Assembly (NCBI RefSeq): GCF_009754905.2
Contig: NZ_CP066775.1
Span: 124,001-188,000 of the forward strand
DNA length: 64,000 nucleotides
DNA from: Mucilaginibacter ginkgonis
GTDB taxonomy: Bacteria > Bacteroidota > Bacteroidia > Sphingobacteriales > Sphingobacteriaceae
Reading direction: 5' to 3'
Part shown: positions 54,166-63,435 of the stretch, in pieces
Layout: the number at the start of each line of letters is the position of its first letter
Numbering within the stretch: position 1 is the stretch's first letter
Notes under the pieces: model-generated
Database searches by the model: none
Seen by the model: the letters and a program-made list of their open reading frames with translations, nothing else
Told to the model about the DNA's origin: nothing
Translations under genes and position numbers: made by a program

Positions 54166-54813
54166 GTGGAAGTTGTAAAAAGCATCATAGATTTTGTACT
54201 CCATATTGATAAGCACCTTAGCCCTGTCATAAGCGAGTACAGGAGCGGTACCTACCTTATCTTGTTCTTCATTATTTTTGCCGAAACGGGTTTTGTAGTG
54301 ACACCATTCCTTCCAGGCGATTCGCTGCTATTTGCCGCGGGCGCGTTGATAGCGGCAGGCGATACAGGCCTGAATATCTATTTACTCACTTTGATCTTGG
54401 TTTTCGCCGCCATATTGGGCAATACGGTCAACTACTTTATCGGGCAGTATTTGGGGATGGCCGTCTTCAAACCCGGAAATAAGATCCTGAAACTGGAGTA
54501 CTACCATAAAACAGAAGCCTTTTTCGCGAAGCATGGTTCGTTAGCGGTTATCCTGAGCAGGTTTATCCCTATCATACGTACAGTAGCACCTTTTGTGGCG
54601 GGCGTGGGCAAAATGCCCTTTGCGCGCTATACCCTTTACAATATTATTGGTGGTACAGCATGGATAATTCTATTCCTGTTTGCAGGCTTTATGTTCGGTA
54701 ACCTGCCATTCTTTAAGCAGCATTTCTCGATCGTTACGATTGCAATTGTACTGATCTCATTAGTGCCGGTAGTTATTGGATTGATAAACGCGCGTAAGGA
54801 GAAAAACGCTTAG
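54166..54813 (+). CDS. DedA-family membrane protein
   Basis: A 215-residue inner-membrane protein with GTG start. It has about five hydrophobic segments and the DedA signatures ETGFVVTPFLPGDSLLFAAG and ILSRFIPIIRTVAPFVAG. DedA proteins act as lipid (undecaprenyl phosphate) flippases or in membrane homeostasis. The stop overlaps by four bases the convergent phospholipase C-like gene. Start: GTG at 54166 because the next upstream codons have no alternative. Confidence 0.88.
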   Translation: MEVVKSIIDFVLHIDKHLSPVISEYRSGTYLILFFIIFAETGFVVTPFLPGDSLLFAAGALIAAGDTGLNIYLLTLILVFAAILGNTVNYFIGQYLGMAVFKPGNKILKLEYYHKTEAFFAKHGSLAVILSRFIPIIRTVAPFVAGVGKMPFARYTLYNIIGGTAWIILFLFAGFMFGNLPFFKQHFSIVTIAIVLISLVPVVIGLINARKEKNA

Positions 54814-55784
54814 TTATTTCGCTTGTCTCCTCTTCGGAGAGGGGCGGTGTGAGACCTAAAAGCCACCTCTTCACTATCAGTCTTAAAATGCTCCACTTTG
54901 GTTGGGTGCTTATCTATCAACTTATCCAAATTAGGCTGACCAGCATCTACCCATGCCGAGTACCAAAAGCTGCCAACGGATAATATTGCACTGCGCATTC
55001 GGCGCTCAACCATTCCATGCATTAGTTTGTTGTATGCCGCACAATATTCGGGAGAGTAATCGGTAACCTTGCGCTCGCCGCGTTGCATTTGCGCATATTT
55101 TTTATTTGCCGGGAAAGTTTTGTTAAGTTGCTTCTCTAGCAAGACAACAGAATCCACGCACTTGAATGAACTGCGGCAGATGATAAAAGCCTGCGAAAGC
55201 GGATTGTCTATGTAACGCGCCTTGCCGGCATACAAGCGATAACGGCTGTAGAACTGCTCGGGCAGGCGGCTCTCCCAAAGCGCATGTAACCCTTTCTGAT
55301 TAGTTAGCTGGCCGTCGTAATTCATGGTAGTGTGTAACGGCACAGAAGCGTCGGCAACATAATGGCCTAAATCGGCAGACGTATGCAATATGCGCGATGT
55401 GTCATGGGCCTTAAATGCCCGCACCAATTTGTAGTACTGATATTGTATAGTCCACGGCACGGTGCCGTATTTGATCACGGTATCTTTGCTATACTTTGCC
55501 GTTACATCCGCCCATTTATGCGGAATAGTTCTGAAGGGTGTTTTGCCATAAAAATCGGCATCAAGAAAATGGCGCGGCGCTTCTGTGCTGTCAACGTACC
55601 GGCGCTTGTCGGCACTAACGGCATGTTCTGTTAAATAAGCAATGTTGGCCCGATAAAACCCTGCCATGCCTTTTGGTAAAGTAAATACTGCTAAATGGTT
55701 GATCTTGTAATGCGCAAAGAAGCCCCATGACGTAAAAAGGGTAAGCGTGATTAATGCGAGAACAAGGCGGATAACGGGTTTCAC
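54810..55784 (-). CDS. Zinc-dependent phospholipase C/S1-P1 nuclease-like secreted protein
   Basis: A 324-residue protein with an N-terminal hydrophobic signal segment. The mature chain starts with SWGFFAHYKINH, the Trp-containing zinc ligand start typical of the phospholipase C / S1-P1 nuclease superfamily, and has DLGHYVADASVPLHTTMN, a conserved metal-binding segment, with HALWESRL nearby. The final residues (about 20) are encoded by an interspersed repeat (54818-54855), so the C terminus may be an accidental extension. Substrate is not known. Confidence 0.75.
   Translation of the reverse strand: MKPVIRLVLALITLTLFTSWGFFAHYKINHLAVFTLPKGMAGFYRANIAYLTEHAVSADKRRYVDSTEAPRHFLDADFYGKTPFRTIPHKWADVTAKYSKDTVIKYGTVPWTIQYQYYKLVRAFKAHDTSRILHTSADLGHYVADASVPLHTTMNYDGQLTNQKGLHALWESRLPEQFYSRYRLYAGKARYIDNPLSQAFIICRSSFKCVDSVVLLEKQLNKTFPANKKYAQMQRGERKVTDYSPEYCAAYNKLMHGMVERRMRSAILSVGSFWYSAWVDAGQPNLDKLIDKHPTKVEHFKTDSEEVAFRSHTAPLRRGDKRNN
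54818..54852. repeat. CTCCTCTTCGGAGAGG-type repeat at gene end
   Basis: A hairpin CTCCTCTTCGGAGAGG followed by GGCGGTGTGAG, related to the hairpin repeats at 45211 and 45613. It lies inside the 3' end of the minus-strand gene. Confidence 0.7.
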
Positions 55785-56081
55785 TAAATCAAAGCTATAC
55801 TTTGTTTTCTAAGACCATGCTGTTAATGTTACTTTTCTTGACCATCAAGAAAAATAACCAGAAGAACCCGCCGCTGCACCCTGTGCTACAAGTGTTTGAG
55901 CAAGTTTCAGTTGCCGTGGCTACCGCACAGACTGAGGTGGCATTTTTTCGGTTATGTAAATGCAGCGCTGATATTTTTGTTAGTTTGCGTTAGCGATTGC
56001 AGCGGTTACCGCCTGCGGCGAAGCCGCGGGAGTATGAGCGGAAAGCGCGGGCCGTAACGCGGCAGCGCCCAAAATTAAAAT

Positions 56082-56114
56082 AACACACCCCTATCCCCTC
56101 TCAAGAGGGGAATT
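56082..56114 (-). repeat. Interspersed CCCCTC hairpin repeat, copy 2 (inverted)
   Basis: Nearly the exact reverse complement of 45211-45242 (ACACACCCCTATCCCC, then CTCAAGAGGGGAATT). Confidence 0.85.
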
Positions 56115-56260
56115 CTTAATTTATTTTAGAACTCACCTTCGAGACTATAATACTGACTATGACAAACTATTAATTGAGGCAGCTAAATAAAATTCTTCCC
56201 TGCGCTCTGAACGACAGCCGCGTATACCAAATTCTACCTTTAAAAATTTTTAAAATCGCA

Positions 56261-56292
56261 TTTGATTATAAAAACTATTCGTCTTATATTTG
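56261..56292 (+). promoter_or_regulatory. rpsT: rpsT promoter
   Basis: A TTTG box at 56261-56264 and a TATATTTG box at 56285-56292 are separated by 20 bases. This matches the Bacteroidota -33/-7 consensus very well. The start codon of rpsT follows 35 bases later. Confidence 0.8.
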
Positions 56293-56326
56293 CAGTCCGA
56301 AAAATAAAGAACGAAGTTAAGCTACA

Positions 56327-56581
56327 ATGGCAAATCATAAATCATCGATAAAAAGGATCAGAGCTAACGCTGCGAAGCGTCTGCGCAACAGGTACCAGGC
56401 TAAAACCACCCGTACCGCTATCAAAAAATTAAGGGCTTCTACTACTAAGGCAGATGCTACACCTCTTTTGTCTAAAGTGATCTCTATGCTTGACCGTTTG
56501 GCTAAAAAGAACGTGATTCACAAAAACAAAGCTTCTAACAATAAATCTAAGCTGACTAAATTTGTTAATGGTTTAGCTTAA
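56327..56581 (+). CDS. rpsT: 30S ribosomal protein S20
   Basis: An 84-residue basic protein, [18 protein letters not shown] to the end [10 protein letters not shown]. It matches bacterial S20 in length and in the Lys/Arg-rich helical content. It binds 16S rRNA in the small ribosomal subunit. It has its own strong promoter upstream and a terminator downstream. Confidence 0.98.
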   Translation: MANHKSSIKRIRANAAKRLRNRYQAKTTRTAIKKLRASTTKADATPLLSKVISMLDRLAKKNVIHKNKASNNKSKLTKFVNGLA

Positions 56582-56602
56582 GCTTTAAAATCTAAATATT
56601 TG

Positions 56603-56636
56603 AAAAGGGATAGTGTGAAAACACTGTCCCTTTTTT
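56603..56636 (+). terminator. rpsT terminator
   Basis: AAAAGGGATAGTGT pairs with ACACTGTCCCTTTT around a GAAA loop, ending in a T-run. It separates rpsT from radC. Confidence 0.88.
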
Positions 56637-56665
56637 GTTGCACCAAATTTTGATACCTTACCCGT

Positions 56666-57364
56666 GTGGAACCTTACGAAAATAAGATCAGTATTAAGAA
56701 CTGGGCAGAGGATGACCGCCCGCGTGAAAAGCTAAGCACCCAGGGGCGACGGTCTTTAAGTGATGCTGAACTGATAGCCATTTTGATAGCTTCGGGAAAT
56801 AGGGATGAGAGCGCGGTTGAGCTAAGCAAGCGCATTTTGCACCACTACGGCAACGACCTGCAAAAAATGGGAAAGGTGTCCATTGCCGAACTATGCAAGT
56901 TTAAGGGCATCGGCGAAGCAAAGGCCATTTCCATAATCGCGGCACTAGAGCTGGGCCGCCGCCGCGACGAGACAGAAGTTAAGGCGCCGGAAATAGTAAC
57001 AAGTAGTAACGCGGCATGGCAATACCTTAAACGTTATATGGTAGACCTGGCGCACGAGGAGTTTTGGATCGTACTCATTGGCCGCAACAACCGGATTTTG
57101 GGGAAGGAACTGATCAGCAAGGGGGGACTTTCTGCCACTGTTGCCGATCCGCGCATTATCTTTCACCTTGCAATACAGCACCAGGCCACCTCATTAATAC
57201 TGGCGCATAACCATCCATCCGGCAATAAGAAACCAAGTCAGCAGGATATAGACCTTACAAAAAAACTATACGCCGCAGGAAAACTGCTTGACATTAACAT
57301 CTTCGACCATATAATCGTTACTGATACGGGTTACTTCAGCTTCGCGGATGAAGGGTTGTTTTAA
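56666..57364 (+). CDS. radC: RadC-family JAB-domain protein
   Basis: A 232-residue protein with GTG start. The N-terminal helical part has an HhH-like segment (LCKFKGIGEAKAISIIAALELGRR). The C-terminal JAMM/MPN domain has the metal-binding motif LAHNHPSGNKKPSQQD. It is named RadC for historical reasons; its function in DNA repair is doubtful and its enzymatic activity is unproved. It lies between rpsT and a small lipoprotein gene on the opposite strand. Confidence 0.93.
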   Translation: MEPYENKISIKNWAEDDRPREKLSTQGRRSLSDAELIAILIASGNRDESAVELSKRILHHYGNDLQKMGKVSIAELCKFKGIGEAKAISIIAALELGRRRDETEVKAPEIVTSSNAAWQYLKRYMVDLAHEEFWIVLIGRNNRILGKELISKGGLSATVADPRIIFHLAIQHQATSLILAHNHPSGNKKPSQQDIDLTKKLYAAGKLLDINIFDHIIVTDTGYFSFADEGLF

Positions 57365-57382
57365 TGAACCAAAAGAGTTTCT

Positions 57383-57679
57383 TTATTTTAAGATAAAAAT
57401 CAATCCTTCATCCTCTTCATGAATAACATGCAAAGTATCTGTTCTTGCAGGTTTAAATAGTTTGTCGCCCTTTACCAATCTAAATTGATACACAGGAAAG
57501 GAGCTATCGCCAAATAGATCATAACTCACGCCCTTAATAAATACCCTGTAAATATTTGCCGACTTATTTACGCTATCAACAACGCCAATAATTTTTGTGT
57601 CGAAATATTGACTGTGATGTTTACAAGAGAAGAAAAAAGTTAATAAAGACGCGATTACTATTAAGTTGAAATATTTCAT
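57383..57679 (-). CDS. Small lipoprotein of unknown function
   Basis: A 98-residue protein with signal peptide and lipobox FFSC (Cys19). The remaining 80 residues form short beta-strand-like segments (KIIGVVDSVNKSANIYRVFIKG). I do not recognise the family. It is a single-gene unit. Confidence 0.65.
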   Translation of the reverse strand: MKYFNLIVIASLLTFFFSCKHHSQYFDTKIIGVVDSVNKSANIYRVFIKGVSYDLFGDSSFPVYQFRLVKGDKLFKPARTDTLHVIHEEDEGLIFILK

Positions 57680-57780
57680 TGCTTTCTTTTTATTCGAATT
57701 TGCAAATAATTTCTACAGCATTATTTTATAATAAACAACTATGCGCGCATCCGCACATTAACTTATTTGCGAATAAAAGT

Positions 57781-57814
57781 CTCCCCTACTGGGGGAGATT
57801 TAGAGGGGGCTTTT
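57781..57814. repeat. CTCCCC..GGGGGAG hairpin repeat upstream of pheT
   Basis: CTCCCCTACTGGGGGAG hairpin followed by AGAGGGGGCT, a relative of the CCCCTC repeat family. It lies immediately before the pheT -7 box. Confidence 0.7.
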
Positions 57815-57817
57815 CTT

Positions 57818-57825
57818 TATCTTTG
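57818..57825 (+). promoter_or_regulatory. pheT: Candidate -7 box of pheT
   Basis: TATCTTTG matches TAnnTTTG and lies five bases before the start codon, so the transcript would be leaderless. There is no clear -33 element. Confidence 0.45.
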
Positions 57826-57830
57826 CGGCA

Positions 57831-60230
57831 ATGAAGATCTCTTACAATTGGCTCAAAGAGTTTATACATACCGATAAAACACCGTGGGAAATTTCGCAGA
57901 TATTGACAGGCACCGGCCTTGAGGTCGAAAGCCTGGAAAAAGTACAGGCCATCCCGGGCGGACTGGAAGGCTTGGTGATCGGCTATGTTAAAGACTGCAC
58001 CCAGCACCCAAATGCAGACCGTTTGCGTGTTACCCATGTTGATGTAGGCACGGGCGAAGCCCTGCAAATTGTTTGCGGCGCGCCAAACGTTGCCGCAGGC
58101 CAAAAGGTGGTAGTTGCTGTTGTGGGTACAACGGTTTACCCAACAGCGGGCGAACCATTTAAGATCAATAAATCAAAAATACGCGGCGAGGTTTCTGAAG
58201 GGATGATCTGTGCCGATGACGAAATAGGTTTAGGTACTTCGCACGAGGGCATTATGGTATTGCCCGATAATGCCCAGGTTGGCACATTAGCTAAAGATTA
58301 TTTTAGCCTTAACGACGACCATTTATACGAGATAGGCCTTACCCCCAATCGTGCCGATGCTGCATCGCACCTGGGTACGGCGCGTGATGTTGCCGCCTTT
58401 TTGAAGCTACCGGTTACTCAGCCCAATGTTGATACTTTCGCTATAGATAATACCGATAGAATTATCCCTGTTGAAGTGGAAAGCAAAGCATGCGTGCGCT
58501 ACAGCAGCCTTACTATATCGGGCATTACGGTTAAAGAGTCGCCGCAGTGGTTAAAGGACAGGCTGGCGGTTATCGGTGTCCGAGCGATAAACAATGTGGT
58601 AGATGCCACTAATTATGTGCTGCATGAATTGGGTCAGCCCTTGCATGCTTTTGATGCCGATAAAATAACAGGTGGCAAGGTAGTAGTAAAAACTTGCCCG
58701 GAGGGTACACGTTTTGTTACCCTTGATGGCATTGAGCGTAAACTACATGCCGACGATCTGATGATCTGCAATACAGGCGAGCCGATGTGCATCGCGGGTG
58801 TATTTGGCGGCATCAGCTCGGGCGTGAGTGACACTACAACCAATATATTTTTAGAGAGTGCATACTTTAACCCCGTTACCGTTCGTAAAACTGCCAAACG
58901 TTTTGGCTTAAAGACAGATGCCTCCTTCCGTTTTGAGCGTGGAACCGATCCGGATATGACGGTATTTGCTTTGAAGCGCGCGGCTTTGCTGATCAAAGAA
59001 ATTGCGGGCGGCGAAATTACTTCCGATATATCAGATATCTACCCTGCACAGGTTGAACCTTTCAAGGTCGACTTCAGTTACAAAAACGCGGTCAGGCTGA
59101 TAGGCCAGGATATACCTGCCGCCGAAATAAAGGCGATCATTGAGGCGCTGGATATTAAGGTTGAGCAAGAATCCGCAGAAGGGTTGCTGCTATCCGTTCC
59201 GCCATATCGTGTGGACGTAACCCGCGAGGTTGACGTGATAGAAGAAGTGCTGAGGATTTATGGGTATAATAATATCCATATTCCAACGCAGATAAGGGCG
59301 TCATTGAACACCTCATCAAGGCCCGAAAAGGAAACAGTTCAACGCAGTATCTCAGAATTGCTGACAGCCAATGGTTTTAACGAGATGCTGGCTAATTCGC
59401 TTACCGCGTCTGAGTTTGCAACCGACCCCGACAATGCCGTAAAGATATTAAATCCACTAAGCAGCGACTTGGATATTATGCGCCAGTCGTTGCTGTACTC
59501 GGGTTTAGAGGCTATTGCTTATAACCAGAACCGCCGAAGTGCCGACCTTAAGTTTTATGAGTTCGGTAAGATCTATAATGTCAAGGAAGACAAATATGTT
59601 GAGTCGCGGCAATTATCGATCTTCGTTACCGGAGCCCAGCAAGCGGAACAGTGGGGGCAAAAGCAAAGTAAAGTATCGTTCTTTAACCTTAAAGGTATTG
59701 TCGACGAATTGGTTGAACGGTTGAAATTAAAGGACCTGACCACAGAAGATGCATCGGGTGATGATTTTACTTACGGTTTGCAGTATAATAACCGCGGTGG
59801 CAAAACCGTGGTGCAGTTTGGCGCCGTGAGTGCTGGTGCGTTAAAGAAGGCGGATGTAAATAATGAGGTATTCTACGCAGTGTTTAACTTCGACCTGATA
59901 ATGTCGTCTGTGCAAAAGAACAACATTAAATTTCAGGATATACCAAAGTTCCCGTCGGTGCGCCGCGACCTGTCTATGCTGGTAGATAAAAACGTTTCTT
60001 TTAACGATCTGAAAAATATCGCACAAAAAACAGAACGAAAGCTGTTGAAAAACGTAAACGTATTCGATGTTTACCAGGGTGATAAATTGCCTGCCGGTAA
60101 AAAGTCGTACGCGTTAAGTTTTATTCTTCAGGATGAAGAGAAAACACTGACAGACAAAGCCATAGATGCCATAATGCAGAAATTAATTTATAACTTCGGT
60201 AAAGAGGCAGGCGCAGAAATACGGAAATAG
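57831..60230 (+). CDS. pheT: Phenylalanine--tRNA ligase beta subunit
   Basis: A 799-residue protein of normal length. It starts MKISYNWLKEFIH, has the tRNA-binding domain (about residues 40-150) with NADRLRVTHVDVG, the B3/4 region, the B5 domain, and the C-terminal ferredoxin-fold anticodon-binding domain (about 700-799). It charges tRNA-Phe with phenylalanine together with PheS, which is not in the window. The start ATG follows the -7 box closely. Confidence 0.98.
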   Translation: MKISYNWLKEFIHTDKTPWEISQILTGTGLEVESLEKVQAIPGGLEGLVIGYVKDCTQHPNADRLRVTHVDVGTGEALQIVCGAPNVAAGQKVVVAVVGTTVYPTAGEPFKINKSKIRGEVSEGMICADDEIGLGTSHEGIMVLPDNAQVGTLAKDYFSLNDDHLYEIGLTPNRADAASHLGTARDVAAFLKLPVTQPNVDTFAIDNTDRIIPVEVESKACVRYSSLTISGITVKESPQWLKDRLAVIGVRAINNVVDATNYVLHELGQPLHAFDADKITGGKVVVKTCPEGTRFVTLDGIERKLHADDLMICNTGEPMCIAGVFGGISSGVSDTTTNIFLESAYFNPVTVRKTAKRFGLKTDASFRFERGTDPDMTVFALKRAALLIKEIAGGEITSDISDIYPAQVEPFKVDFSYKNAVRLIGQDIPAAEIKAIIEALDIKVEQESAEGLLLSVPPYRVDVTREVDVIEEVLRIYGYNNIHIPTQIRASLNTSSRPEKETVQRSISELLTANGFNEMLANSLTASEFATDPDNAVKILNPLSSDLDIMRQSLLYSGLEAIAYNQNRRSADLKFYEFGKIYNVKEDKYVESRQLSIFVTGAQQAEQWGQKQSKVSFFNLKGIVDELVERLKLKDLTTEDASGDDFTYGLQYNNRGGKTVVQFGAVSAGALKKADVNNEVFYAVFNFDLIMSSVQKNNIKFQDIPKFPSVRRDLSMLVDKNVSFNDLKNIAQKTERKLLKNVNVFDVYQGDKLPAGKKSYALSFILQDEEKTLTDKAIDAIMQKLIYNFGKEAGAEIRK

Positions 60231-60333
60231 TTTGATTTGCAGATTTGCAGATTTGCCGATGTGTAAATGTGCAGATGCAAAATGACGCGTTTTCCTAATC
60301 CAAAATTGAAAATTCGAAATTCGAAATCAAGAA

Positions 60334-60621
60334 ATGTCAACCACCCAGCAGTTAGCGGCAATTACCCAAAAAACAGAACGCTTAATTGAGTTGTGCGCCG
60401 CCTTACAGCAGGAGAATGACCTGTTAAAGGCCGAAAGCGATCGCTTGGAAGCAGCTGTTGTAGATGGCAAGACAAGAGTGGTTGAGCTGGAAGAACGCTT
60501 GCGTGTACTTAAAGTTGCGAAGTCGTTTTCCGGAGGCGAAGAAAAAAGCCTTGACATGAAGAAAAAAATTAACGAATTTGTGCAGGAAATTGATAAGTGC
60601 ATAGTATTGCTTAAAAAGTAA
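60334..60621 (+). CDS. Coiled-coil protein upstream of zapA
   Basis: A 95-residue protein, almost wholly helical with heptad patterns (LIELCAALQQENDLLKAE, LEERLRVLKVAKSF). It precedes zapA on the same strand and may be a partner of cell division proteins. Name not assigned. Confidence 0.75.
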   Translation: MSTTQQLAAITQKTERLIELCAALQQENDLLKAESDRLEAAVVDGKTRVVELEERLRVLKVAKSFSGGEEKSLDMKKKINEFVQEIDKCIVLLKK

Positions 60622-60642
60622 TACGCGTAGTGAACATGTTCA

Positions 60643-60933
60643 ATGGGAGATATCTCCATAAAAATAAATATAGCTGACAGGGTTTACCCGTTAAAGGTAA
60701 GCACAGACGAGGAAGAGATAATCAGGCGGGCGGCAAAGCTAATTAATGACAGCCTGAAGGAATATCAGGATAAATATGCGGTACGTGATAAGCAAGATCT
60801 GCTGTCAATGGCCGTATTACAATATGCAACAGCATCATTAAAGGCAGAGCGTAAAGTAACCGCAGAAGATACAGGGATAGCAGATGGTGTAGACAAACTG
60901 GACCAGATGCTTACAGCATTTTTTTCGAAGTAA
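60643..60933 (+). CDS. zapA: Cell division protein ZapA
   Basis: A 96-residue protein with the ZapA-type core: INIADRVYPLKVSTDEEE, then IRRAAKLINDSLKEYQDKY, followed by a helical tail. ZapA binds FtsZ and promotes filament bundling. It follows the coiled-coil gene after 21 bases, likely in one operon. Confidence 0.9.
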   Translation: MGDISIKINIADRVYPLKVSTDEEEIIRRAAKLINDSLKEYQDKYAVRDKQDLLSMAVLQYATASLKAERKVTAEDTGIADGVDKLDQMLTAFFSK

Positions 60934-61092
60934 GGCAAATATTTAGGGCATAAATTTAACCGTAGTTAAATTTTAAGTTCACTTGGCTAAGATCATGACA
61001 GTTGAAAGCGATAATCGCGTTCGATCAATTGACGGGCAGGCACTTAAAATTTGAGTACGGTTTTTTTATTTAATAACACTTTAACCAATTAT

Positions 61093-62658
61093 ATGACCAC
61101 TTTACTGTATATCATCATCGGCTTGCTGATAGGCGCTGTTATAGGCGTTATCATTGGCCGCTATATGCTGCGCAAACTGTTCAAAGAACAGGAAGTAGCA
61201 GCGCAAGCCAAAGTAAAAAAGATCCTTAAAGATGCTGAGAGCAATGCCGAGATCATGAAAAAAGACCGCATGCTCGAAGCCAAAGAAAGATTTTTACAAC
61301 TTAAAGCAGAGCACGAGCAGGAAATAAACGGCAAGAACAACGCCATGAACCAGCGCGAAAATCAGCTGAAGCAAAAAGAACAGTCGCTGAATGCCAAGCT
61401 GGATAATGCCACCCGCAAAGAAAGCGAAATGGACAACGTGCGTAAAAATTTAGAACGCCAGACAGAACTTGCCGTTAAAAAGCAAGAAGAGGTTGAAGCT
61501 TTAAAAAATCAGCATGTACAGCAACTGGAAGCTATTGCCGGTTTAAGCGCCGAGGATGCTAAGAATCAGTTGATAGATACCCTGCGCGAAGAAGCACGCA
61601 CAAAAGCCATGATGCAGATCAAAGACATTGTGGACGAGGCTAAACTAACCGCTACTAAGGAAGCTAAGAAAGTAGTTATTCAGACCATACAGCGTACCGC
61701 GACGGAGAGTGCTATAGAAAACACAGTTTCCATCTTCAATATCGAGAATGATGAGATCAAAGGCCGTATCATTGGCCGTGAAGGACGTAATATCCGTGCG
61801 TTGGAAGCTGCTACCGGTATCGAGATCATTGTGGATGACACCCCTGAAGCTATTATCCTTTCAGGATTTGATCCTGTGCGCCGCGAGATAGCCCGTTTGG
61901 CTATGCACCGCCTGGTGACTGACGGCCGTATCCACCCTGCCCGAATCGAGGAGGTTGTTGCTAAAACTAAAAAGCAGATAGAAGAGGAGATCGTTGAGAT
62001 AGGTGAGCGCACCGTAATTGACCTGGGCATACATGGCCTTCACCCTGAGCTGATCAGAATGGTTGGACGTATGCGCTACCGCTCGTCATATGGTCAAAAC
62101 CTGCTGCAGCACTCTCGCGAGGTAGCCAACTTCTGCGCTACTATGGCAGCGGAGCTTGGACTGAACGTAAAATTAGCTAAGCGTGCAGGCTTGTTACATG
62201 ACATTGGTAAGGTGCCTGATGATAACCCCGAATTGCCGCACGCTATTCTTGGCATGCAGCTAGCCGAAAAATACAAAGAGAACCCTGAGGTTTGCAACGC
62301 CATCGGCGCCCACCACGACGAGATAGAGATGACTTCGATGATCTCGCCTATCATCCAGGCTTGTGATGCTATTTCGGGCGCCCGTCCTGGTGCACGCCGC
62401 GAGGTAGTTGAAAGCTATATCAAACGTTTGAAAGAACTCGAAGAATTGGCTTTGTCGTATCCGGGTGTCGAAAAAACATTTGCGATACAGGCAGGTCGCG
62501 AGTTACGGGTTGTAGTTGAAAGCGAAAAAATCACCGATGCGCAGTCTGAAGTTTTAGCGGCTGACATCTCGAATCGCATTCAGACAGAGATGACTTATCC
62601 GGGTCAGATAAAGGTTACCGTGATCAGGGAGACCAGGTCTGTGGCTTTTGCCAAGTAA
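61093..62658 (+). CDS. rny: Ribonuclease Y
   Basis: A 521-residue protein starting at ATG 61093 (a TTG at 61051 in the same frame would add 14 non-conserved residues). It has an N-terminal transmembrane anchor ([15 protein letters not shown]), a long charged coiled coil at about residues 30-180, a KH RNA-binding domain with [15 protein letters not shown], and an HD hydrolase domain with the metal motif LLHDIGK. The enzyme starts mRNA decay at the inner membrane. It follows zapA on the same strand. Confidence 0.97.
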   Translation: MTTLLYIIIGLLIGAVIGVIIGRYMLRKLFKEQEVAAQAKVKKILKDAESNAEIMKKDRMLEAKERFLQLKAEHEQEINGKNNAMNQRENQLKQKEQSLNAKLDNATRKESEMDNVRKNLERQTELAVKKQEEVEALKNQHVQQLEAIAGLSAEDAKNQLIDTLREEARTKAMMQIKDIVDEAKLTATKEAKKVVIQTIQRTATESAIENTVSIFNIENDEIKGRIIGREGRNIRALEAATGIEIIVDDTPEAIILSGFDPVRREIARLAMHRLVTDGRIHPARIEEVVAKTKKQIEEEIVEIGERTVIDLGIHGLHPELIRMVGRMRYRSSYGQNLLQHSREVANFCATMAAELGLNVKLAKRAGLLHDIGKVPDDNPELPHAILGMQLAEKYKENPEVCNAIGAHHDEIEMTSMISPIIQACDAISGARPGARREVVESYIKRLKELEELALSYPGVEKTFAIQAGRELRVVVESEKITDAQSEVLAADISNRIQTEMTYPGQIKVTVIRETRSVAFAK

Positions 62659-62681
62659 GAGGCAAAGTCCTAATCCGCTTT

Positions 62682-62767
62682 GTCATTGCGAGGAACGAAG
62701 CAATCCCGTAGCTAACGTCTGTGAATGCGACGAGATTGCCCCGCCATCAAAGATGGCTTGCAATGAC
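62682..62767. repeat. GTCATTGCGAG repeat, complete copy B
   Basis: Begins GTCATTGCGAGGAACGAAG and ends with CTTGCAATGAC, an inverted copy of its start. It corresponds to copy A at 48940-49041. Confidence 0.85.
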
Positions 62768-62781
62768 ACTCAGACATAAAA

Positions 62782-63297
62782 TTGAAACAACAATCAAAAA
62801 TACCTGATAAAACCATCGATGGTGCCCAACGCGCCATTGATGGTAATTTTGAGCGATACGATAATCTGCTTAAAGGCAGCACTATTATTATATTGTTTAG
62901 CATCTTAACGGTGCTGTTTTATTTTGGATTAATCGGCTTGTTGTGGACAATACCATTTCCGCATCTCAATTTTCTGCATAACTATAACGGATATTTTAAC
63001 TGGGCGTCATTCGCTATCGCCGCGCTTATATTTTACTGGTACCGGCAATCACCCTTGCTGTCTTACCTACTATTACTCTTAATATTTGGAATCACTTACG
63101 GCGTAACGTTGGTCGAAGCTTCTCATCAACAAGGCGAGCTATCTACCCGCATCATCTACGCAGCCATGCTTTTTACTGGCGGGTTTGGGATCACAAGATT
63201 GCTTACGAAAAGACACTTAAATATTCTAAGCGGCATCTTAAATATCCCGTTATGGCTGGCGCGGTTTGTGATTAAGCCCATGTCTGCAAAATATTAA
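62782..63297 (+). CDS. Membrane protein of unknown function
   Basis: A 171-residue protein with TTG start. After a 35-residue polar N terminus it has four hydrophobic segments (about 35-55, 72-92, 94-112, 120-138). No family recognised. It follows the repeat at 62682 and is a single-gene unit before the receptor gene. Confidence 0.65.
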   Translation: MKQQSKIPDKTIDGAQRAIDGNFERYDNLLKGSTIIILFSILTVLFYFGLIGLLWTIPFPHLNFLHNYNGYFNWASFAIAALIFYWYRQSPLLSYLLLLLIFGITYGVTLVEASHQQGELSTRIIYAAMLFTGGFGITRLLTKRHLNILSGILNIPLWLARFVIKPMSAKY

Positions 63298-63435
63298 CTC
63301 TGGCTGAGTTTTTTTGTGAGCAATTAACTTACGCTTAACATTCGGTTAAAACTTATCGGCGTAAATATAATCTGGTGTTAATGGTCAGTTAACACCATCT
63401 CCGAACCTTTGTGGCTAAATCAATCTCACAACTCC

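Larger units (their letters stand above)
55785..56326. other. Gene-free gap with GC-rich and hairpin repeats
   Basis: A GC-rich block (about 55995-56070) that may be another repeat is followed by the inverted copy of the CCCCTC repeat (56082-56114). A 63-residue frame at 55802-55993 is not convincing. The rpsT promoter lies at its end. Confidence 0.6.

Noticed and set aside
55802..55993. Small gene of 63 residues
   Set aside because: Low-quality composition, inside a repeat-rich gap, no terminator or neighbour support.
60934..61092. 6S RNA gene between zapA and rny
   Set aside because: zapA has a neighbouring 6S RNA in some bacteria, but I could not see the expected long bulged hairpin here.
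61051..61092. TTG start of rny at 61051
   Set aside because: It adds 14 residues before the membrane anchor; the ATG at 61093 gives the usual length.
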